A stretch of 64,000 bases of DNA from Manis javanica (lineage: Eukaryota > Chordata > Mammalia > Pholidota > Manidae): the NCBI RefSeq assembly GCF_040802235.1, contig NC_133165.1, forward strand, positions 19,687,623-19,751,622, written 5' to 3'. The position numbers were made by a program, and so were the translations under genes. This document shows, piece after piece, positions 57,948 to 64,000 of this stretch (positions are counted from its first letter, which is position 1; every line of letters begins with the position of its first letter). The notes beneath the pieces were generated by a model. That model was not told where the DNA came from. It worked only from the letters and a program-made list of their open reading frames with translations, and searched no databases.

Positions 57948-58900
57948 TTATAAGGGAGTTATGTATTCAGCTCCAAAAACATTTCACTAATACAATTCTT
58001 TGCTTCACCAGGAATAAGACAAATGATTTAAACTTTTATTTTCTTTCCACCTAAGGGTTCTTGTTACCCTGATCAGCTAAAGGAATCTTGGAATATCTGC
58101 TTGGGAGAATGCATGGCCTAAGTGCAAGTGGTTAAATGCCCACAGATGCTGGGCTCTAAGAGCTCACAAGAGTCTGTTTGCAATTTACTGCTGGCATCTG
58201 ATGCCATTCGGCACATTGCTAATAGGCTACCCTTGGGAACTGATGCTCTCTGATAACTCACTTCTAAAGTCACGTAAGCAAGTGAAGTAATTTTTATTTG
58301 CTGGCATGAATTATGCTACTGGTGAAAATCAGAATCCAACTTGTTAAACCAATGTGGATTTACTCTAATTTATGCATCACTCAGATGATCAGGGCTAAAA
58401 GGGCAGGCTAAAATTCAGAAACGAATAGTTCCTGCTAGACTCAAATGCAACAAGGTATCACCTCAGCGGAAGGCTGCCTATATCAGCACCACCCACCAAG
58501 GGGCTCATTAGCATAAAAAGGCTTTTGAAATGCACTTATTTCATGCTTCCTGGCCTTTGTTAAACTCACGTAAGTGTATTGTTCATTTTCTCTTACTGTG
58601 CCTGAACATTCCCATCAGACAATACATTTGCTTCCTTTTCTCTTTTCACTGAATACAGGAGAGGCTTTCTATTTCCCTTTCTTGTCTAGCAGAAACTGTC
58701 TACACATCACATCTTCCTCTTTTGCCAAATGGCATTTACATGTTCCCCTTCCCCCACCATACACACACACTTTGCTACAGTTAGAATGGCAAATGGGCAG
58801 TCCTCAAGGAAGGCAACCGGATCATGGAAAAGGAAAAATACATCAGGGGCTATTTCTTCAAACTTTTTTGCATCAAGAAGTGTTCCTCCAATGGATTACT
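57948..58900. other. Unassigned intergenic DNA
   Basis: The 128-codon frame at 58574-58960 shows no family I recognise. No supported gene. Confidence 0.3.
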
Positions 58901-59118
58901 GTTAGGAAAAAGACGGACATCAGGGTGTCCAATGAAGCCTGCTATCTACAGCTAGGTTAGGCAGAGGGAGTTGTGGTTCAAAGGTGCCATCAGCCCCAGA
59001 TATGGAGGAGCTGGGGAAGGATGAAGGGGTGGTGCCGGAGGCACTGGCCCCTCCTCTACTGAAAGCCCAGTGGTTGTAAAGAAAATAGACACAGCAACCG
59101 AGGGTTCCTCCAGGAGAG

Positions 59119-59510
59119 GTGCAGCCTCCTCCCCAGGTCACGGAGCACTCTGTGCCCCACCCCAATACTCAGGCTGAGCTGGTGGATTTGGCCTCCCGGT
59201 TTAGGCAAAAGCCCTCGTGGTCGGTATCAGCTTGGGTCCTGCATCTGTGGGATTTAAGGGTGGATGGAATTGTTCTGTTGGGATCAGCGATGGGAAAGCT
59301 GGCTTCCCTGACAGTTCATCCTGCCTTGAGGCAGCATTTACAAAATGCACATCAGACCCCAGGAAATCACTCCCTCTCAACTGGCTTATGGCTGCACTGG
59401 TGCTGTGTTGCCCAATCCGGGTGATTCACCATCCTCCTGCTAGATGGCAGACGTATGCTGAGCTCCAACAGGTGTTACAGAAGCTAGGCATAAAAAAATG
59501 CCATCTGTAG
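59119..59510 (+). pseudogene. ERV-L-like gag remnant
   Basis: Frames here read AELVDLASRFRQKPSWSVSAWVLHLWDLRVDGI, then MGKLASLTVHPALRQHLQN, then NWLMAALVLCCPIRV after a frameshift. The LWD..DGI / MGKLASL-HP-LRQ pattern is that of ERV-L-type Gag as I know it. It is interrupted by frameshifts and stops. Confidence 0.5.
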
Positions 59511-59529
59511 ACCAGAGACCCAGATGAGG

Positions 59530-59980
59530 AAACTATTACTGCAGGAATGAGAAATGTTGTGCTTCAAATGCCTCCCACATTCCTCTTTTGGTCTCTAGTG
59601 GGCATTCTTGCCCCTCACTTAGTGAGGTGACCCATACAGTAGCAGACAGGAGAGGCGGAAGCAATGAGAACACAGAAAGAAGTAAGTTCTGTTACTCAGA
59701 GAAAGAATTTAAAGGGCTCCATGAAGGTTACGAGAACCCATATGTGGGTTGATTTAATACAAGTGCAGGCAGAGATGAAGGAGGATTACAGCAGACTGTT
59801 GGATGCAGACGTTAATTCTAGTGCTCAACCTATTGCTGGGAGAACAAGCCGGGTAATAAACCCTTTCACCCCAAGAATGTTCCAGTGTCATTCCTTAGTC
59901 TCACTTAATCCATAGTGAACTTGCCTGGGGCTGAAACCCATTGGCAAGACAGAGACAATGTCAGGAAATGGGAAGTGTAA
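59530..59980 (+). repeat. LTR-like segment A (ERV-L-like)
   Basis: Contains AATAAA (about 59852) and the end signature 'tccagtgtcattccttagtctcac...gaacttgcctggggctgaaacc', shared with the segment ending near 61262. Limits uncertain. Confidence 0.4.
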
Positions 59981-60889
59981 TTTAATACGTTCCTCCTCTT
60001 TCCTTAACTTGGTGTTCAAAGGTGTCTGGTTTTGCCCTAAGTAGAATTCAGGCATATTGGAGATTTTCCGGTGAGCCAGAGGGGTGGGGCTTCAAGAATC
60101 TGCAAGAGTGAAGAGGAGCCCTCTGGAGGGAATCACACCCCAAGAAAAAGAAGTAGACACCACAGCTATAGGAGGGCAGGGGCCATTCACATTTGTCATC
60201 AGATCAGGCCCCGCACACTCACATTCCACATAGGAATGTGTGCAGTAAATAAACACTAAGTGTTTGTTCACAAACTTCAAGTGAGACGGCAGCAGTGGAC
60301 TGGTGAGCCTCCTAGAGGTGCAGGAGGCGGTTTCCACTCGTCGCGTCACGGCCATGGGAGCTCCGCCTGCAAGGAGCCTGCGTCGCTGGCAGCACAGCCT
60401 CAGGAGGCGACAGCAGTCTTGCACATCAGCTCCGTCTGGAGAAGGGGGATTGACATGCTCAGTGGAGGTGAAATGATGGAAAGGAAATGACTGTTACTGT
60501 AGGGTAACTGACCAGCCTTGTTTGGAGAGACACCCTGGAGACCTTCAAAAACCTTGGCTTTGGGTGGGGCCTTTGCAGAACACCGAGATCCTATATTAGC
60601 AGGTGGAGCAAGAGCCCAAGAAACCGGGGCGACAGCTGATTCTTTTACCAAGTGATGTTTTACTTATGGAGGGCATAACCAAGTGAACAGACCCTGAACT
60701 GTTTCTCTTTTGAAGGACAGAAGATCCATGTCACCTAGGGCTAGCTCCTGAAATGCTTTGGCACCAAGAGTAGCAAAACTGGAATGTGCTGCAGCTTTTG
60801 GGGGGCTGCTGACTCCCTGAAAATGTCACGGAAAATATTGCCAGGACTACTGATAATTTTAGCACTCTACTGAAGGAATTAAACTACAG
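59981..60889. other. Unassigned, probable ERV-internal or LTR-derived DNA
   Basis: Moderately GC-rich, with an AATAAA-type signal near 60247 and several broken frames. No gene supported. Confidence 0.3.
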
Positions 60890-61310
60890 CTATTAGCCAC
60901 AGGATATAGGGAAAATGGAAGTTCCATGGCCAGGATCCTCACCTGATCCTAATCTACTCACCCACTGTGTATGTGGGATGATGTAATATTTAGCTACTGC
61001 ACAGGCACATGCTTGTATACTTGTTGACTGTAAGCCATTATTGCCTGTGTTGATATAAAAAAGATTTCTGCCCCATGCTATGAGCTGAGAAAAGCAGAGC
61101 CTGGAGCAGAGACAGAGACTGAAGTGGAGGTGGACAAGATTCTAGTGCTTGACTTGCCACAGTGAAAATAAAGCTTGGTAGAAGCCCCTTTTGACCCACA
61201 ACATTCCTTTGTCATTTTTCAGTCTCACCAAATCGAGTGAACTTGTCTGGGGCTGAAACCCCCTTTGGCTCTGAGCTACATGGGGCATTGCTGAAACTTT
61301 GTTTTAACAT
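60890..61310 (+). repeat. LTR-like segment B (ERV-L-like)
   Basis: AATAAA near 61168 and the shared end 'acattcctttgtcatttttcagtctcacc...gaacttgtctggggctgaaaccc', followed by 'tttggctctgagctacatgggg'. Confidence 0.45.
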
Positions 61311-62527
61311 TTAATTTCTGTAGCCCTTTATGTTTATTCCTTTCAGGTTTGGTTCATCCTTATTCAGTGAAAGCATCTTCAAAGACCTCATATCTGGATC
61401 AATCCTCCATGCATATCTTTCATGGTATTTTCAGTACCCTTAATTTAAAACCTTATTTTATATAAACATACTTGGTTTATGTTCTTGTCTTCCCCAGTGA
61501 AGCTATAAGTTCCTCGTGGACTTTATAGGGACAGGGATCGTGTCAGATATTTAAATTATTTGAACTGAACTCTTCATAGCCTTCATCATTATCAGAGTAA
61601 GCTCATATCACTGCCCCCCAAAAATCAGATCAATTTTTTGATGAATATCCTACCATAGGTAAGACCTGTAGTCATCATCCAACATCTATTTTCCTCTTTT
61701 TCAAGAGTAATAAGAATTGTATGTGGGCATAGAGCAACCCAGTAAATATGACATTTCCCAGAATCCCTTGCTGTTAAGTATGGTCATGTGATTAAATTTT
61801 GGCCATTGGGATGGGGGCGAAGTATTGAGTGTTACTTCCAGTTTATACCAAGAAAGAGAAGGAAAGTACCTTCCTTCCTCCATATCCTCCATCTTGCCAC
61901 TTAAATCAAGGATATGGTGATGAACCATCCCTGACCTTACAGAAGAAGCCCCCCTCTGGATAAGGCAGAAACCTGCTGAAAGGGGCCTGGGGCCTGACAG
62001 CCCTGATGCTCGCCCCTGAGCCGGTGGGTGAGGGAGAGATCAACCGGCCGACTCCAATCACTGAAGGTGTGAGGAGAATCACTTTTTTAATATGTGGTAT
62101 ACATAAAAATATTTATTTCCTGGGACCAGCCAGTGTTCTTTCCTTATTTATAATACCTCACAAATGCTCTTGACACAAAATAGGAAGAAGTTTAATATCA
62201 AAATATAAATAATACATTAAGTCAGTAGTTGGTATGTGAAATTGGCAGAATCCCTTTTATAAGCAATGAAATTGCTAATGTTTTAAGTCCTTAATTTGCT
62301 CCTAACTGTGAAATGAGGGAAGAAACTTCCCTTTTAGCCTTCATCACTCCCACCACCCACTCGTCTACCACACAGACATCCATTGGTCCAACTCCAAGAC
62401 GGCTGAAGTAAAATTCTCCACTTCTTGTCCTTCTGTTTCCCTCAGGTCACTAAAGTGTGGCCCCCTTTCTACCCGCAATATGAGACTCTCAGATCACATG
62501 CTGAACTCTGATCAACTGTAGTGAGAA
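61311..62527. other. Unassigned intergenic DNA
   Basis: A possible L2 3' fragment lies at about 61490-61600 ('agctataagttcctcgtggactttatagggaca'). No gene. Confidence 0.3.
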
Positions 62528-62589
62528 ACAAATTTTAGCAATGCCCCATGTAGCTCGGAGCCAAAAGGGGTTTCAGCCTCAGACAAGTT
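62528..62589 (-). repeat. Inverted copy of LTR-B end
   Basis: 62 bp that are the reverse complement of 61240-61302 with a few differences, in opposite orientation about 1.2 kb away. Confidence 0.8.
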
Positions 62590-62640
62590 ACGTGAATGCC
62601 ATGGTCATATCCTTTATCCATTTTTCTCTTGGGTTTAGCA

Positions 62641-62733
62641 TTTTCTTGTTTAGTTAACAAAATGTTTTGTCTGTTGCAGATATTCATCCCTTGTTTGCTT
62701 TAGTTGTTTCAAATACCTTTTTCTGGTATATGA
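62641..62733. repeat. 93-bp duplicated block, copy A
   Basis: Matches 63388-63480 at 90 of 93 positions. Confidence 0.95.
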
Positions 62734-63387
62734 TCTGGATATCAACTTTGCCTCATATTTCTTAATGAAGTCTTTGATTTTAATCTTTTACATCCATTTC
62801 CTTTTTATCTTAGAGTTTGCATTTTGGGGAGTTGGTCTAAGAAATTCTTCCTGTACTTATAGACAGAAAAATAATCTATGTATTTCTTTTTTCTTTTCCA
62901 TCAGCTTTTCAGATTTAACTTTTCCATTTTTTACTTTAATCCAACTGGATTTAATTGTGAAAGTAGAAAAACTAAGAAAAAGGTCTAAAAAAGGTTTTTT
63001 AAGAGGACAGCAATGAAAATAAGGTTGAGAAACACTGGTATAAGTTGAGAATCCAGCATCACTTTTCTCCACAAAATGACATTTCCCTAATATACATTAA
63101 AAGCTTTATTAATCCTTTCTCCCTATGCACATACCAGCTGTCTGATAGTTGGCAGTGGGTGCCCCTCTCACTGCCCTTTTGCATAATTGCTTACTCATAA
63201 CATATCTAGCTTTCTTATAGACGTTAGGATAAGTATGTTGAATTCATTTTTTAAAAGTCCTACTGGAATTTTCACTGGGATTGAATTGAATGTATAGATT
63301 AATTTTGGAGAACTAACATCTTCACACTGTTGCCATTGGTTCCATGAATATGGTATAGCACGTCATTTATTTAGACCTTTATTACCA

Positions 63388-63480
63388 TTTTCTTGTTTAA
63401 TTAACAAAATGTTTTGTCTGTTGCAGATATTCATCCCTTGTTTGCTTTAGTTGTTTCTAATACCTTTTTCTGGTATGTGA
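63388..63480. repeat. 93-bp duplicated block, copy B
   Basis: Second direct copy, 747 bp downstream of copy A. Confidence 0.95.
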
Positions 63481-63709
63481 AAATACATTTCAAATGTTCT
63501 CTTTATAAAGACCTTATACATTGTTTATTTGGTTAAATTCATAATTTTTTACTTGCTATTACCAATAGCATCACAGAATCTTATTTCTGGTTGACTATTG
63601 CTGTTGCAGAGGAACACCACTGATTTTTGTGAAAGGATCTTGTATCTGGCATTCTTGCAAAATCTCTTATGTCTATAGTCTTTTTGTTGATTCAGTTGAG
63701 ATTATCTCA

Positions 63710-63825
63710 TCTAAAAGAAAAGAAAGTGGGGAAGAAGGAAAGAGGAAAGGAAGGAAGGAAGGAAGAAAAAAAGAAAAATGAAAGAAGAAAGGAGACAGAA
63801 AGAAAGAAGGAAAGAAAAAAAAATA
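63710..63825. repeat. Purine-rich (GGAA/GAAA)n low-complexity tract
   Basis: About 110 bp of mostly A and G with ggaaggaaggaagg and gaaagaaagaagg runs. The 67-codon K/E-rich frame here is not a gene. Confidence 0.9.
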
Positions 63826-64000
63826 AATTGTGTACTTTCTCTGAAGCAGATAAAGAGAAACCAGTAAGGTGACCTACATATAGTAAGAGCAGCAGTGAAT
63901 TGAACCCTTGAGGAGCATAGTATAATAATCAGCTGGTCTAGTTTAATGGCACATATAATTTCTGCTTTGCATTTCAGTGATCAGCTTATTCATTTCTACC
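63826..64000. other. Unassigned right edge
   Basis: No supported feature. Confidence 0.4.

Larger units (their letters stand above)
62600..63690 (-). repeat. Old L1 (ORF2 region), antisense, rearranged
   Basis: The plus strand reads as the complement of an L1 ORF2: 'gttggtctaagaaattcttcctgtac', 'tactggaattttcactgggattgaattgaatgtatagatta', 'ggttccatgaatatggtatagc' and 'tcttgcaaaatctcttatgtctatagtctttttgttgattc'. Frames are destroyed. It contains a duplicated 93-bp block. Confidence 0.7.

Noticed and set aside
63669..63872. 67-codon K/E-rich frame
   Set aside because: It is a translation of a (GGAA/GAAA)n low-complexity tract.
1..64000. tRNA or rRNA genes
   Set aside because: No tRNA-like A/B boxes with a cloverleaf or rRNA sequence was recognised by eye. 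The tRNA-Phe match at 46181-46200 is a retroviral primer site only.

Overview
The window is nuclear DNA of a placental mammal: spliced exons, L1 LINEs, MIR/L2 relics, a Tigger transposon and endogenous retroviruses (ERVs). No Alu, B1/B2, ruminant BovA, carnivore CAN-SINE or horse ERE was seen in 64 kb. Together with the L1 style this suggests a laurasiatherian without an active tRNA-SINE, possibly a pangolin; the species call is inference.

The only host gene I can support is at the left edge on the minus strand. It is a spliced nucleoporin gene of the POM121 family. Three or four internal exons (1223-1394, candidate 2155-2271, 2499-2639, 2959-3168) and two alternative first coding exons (4578-4786 and 6704-6885) all have compatible splice phases. 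The two first exons lie in CpG-rich islands created by a tandem duplication (about 3.8-5.18 kb and 5.94-7.09 kb). The duplication carried an older 5'-truncated L1 with it. A 17-bp minisatellite in the 5' leader has 15 units in one copy and 3 in the other. A processed retrocopy with a CpG-rich 5' end (178-1109) sits beyond the last visible exon.

7.1-29 kb is a gene-poor desert with MIR, L2 and MER5A relics, microsatellites and an internally deleted L1 (21684-22752) that joins an L1 5' UTR to an L1 3' UTR. A decayed Tigger1-type transposon covers about 29.0-31.2 kb.

31703-40405 is an 8.7-kb minus-strand L1 with a 15-bp target-site duplication. ORF1 is intact and ORF2 has one premature stop. 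The 5' UTR has tandem ~210-bp repeats. The unusual 3' extension contains two internal poly(A) tracts and a retroviral Env-TM/LTR-like segment.

40.4-64 kb holds L2 and half-L1 relics and a young internally deleted class II ERV (45845-48838; 334-bp LTRs, tRNA-Phe primer site, 6-bp duplication). It also holds a 5'-truncated class I ERV (about 52.6-56.9 kb; RNase H, integrase, broken env, 3' LTR), a probable solo LTR (57109-57947), ERV-L-like remnants and an old rearranged L1.

Most open reading frames outside these elements look like chance frames.
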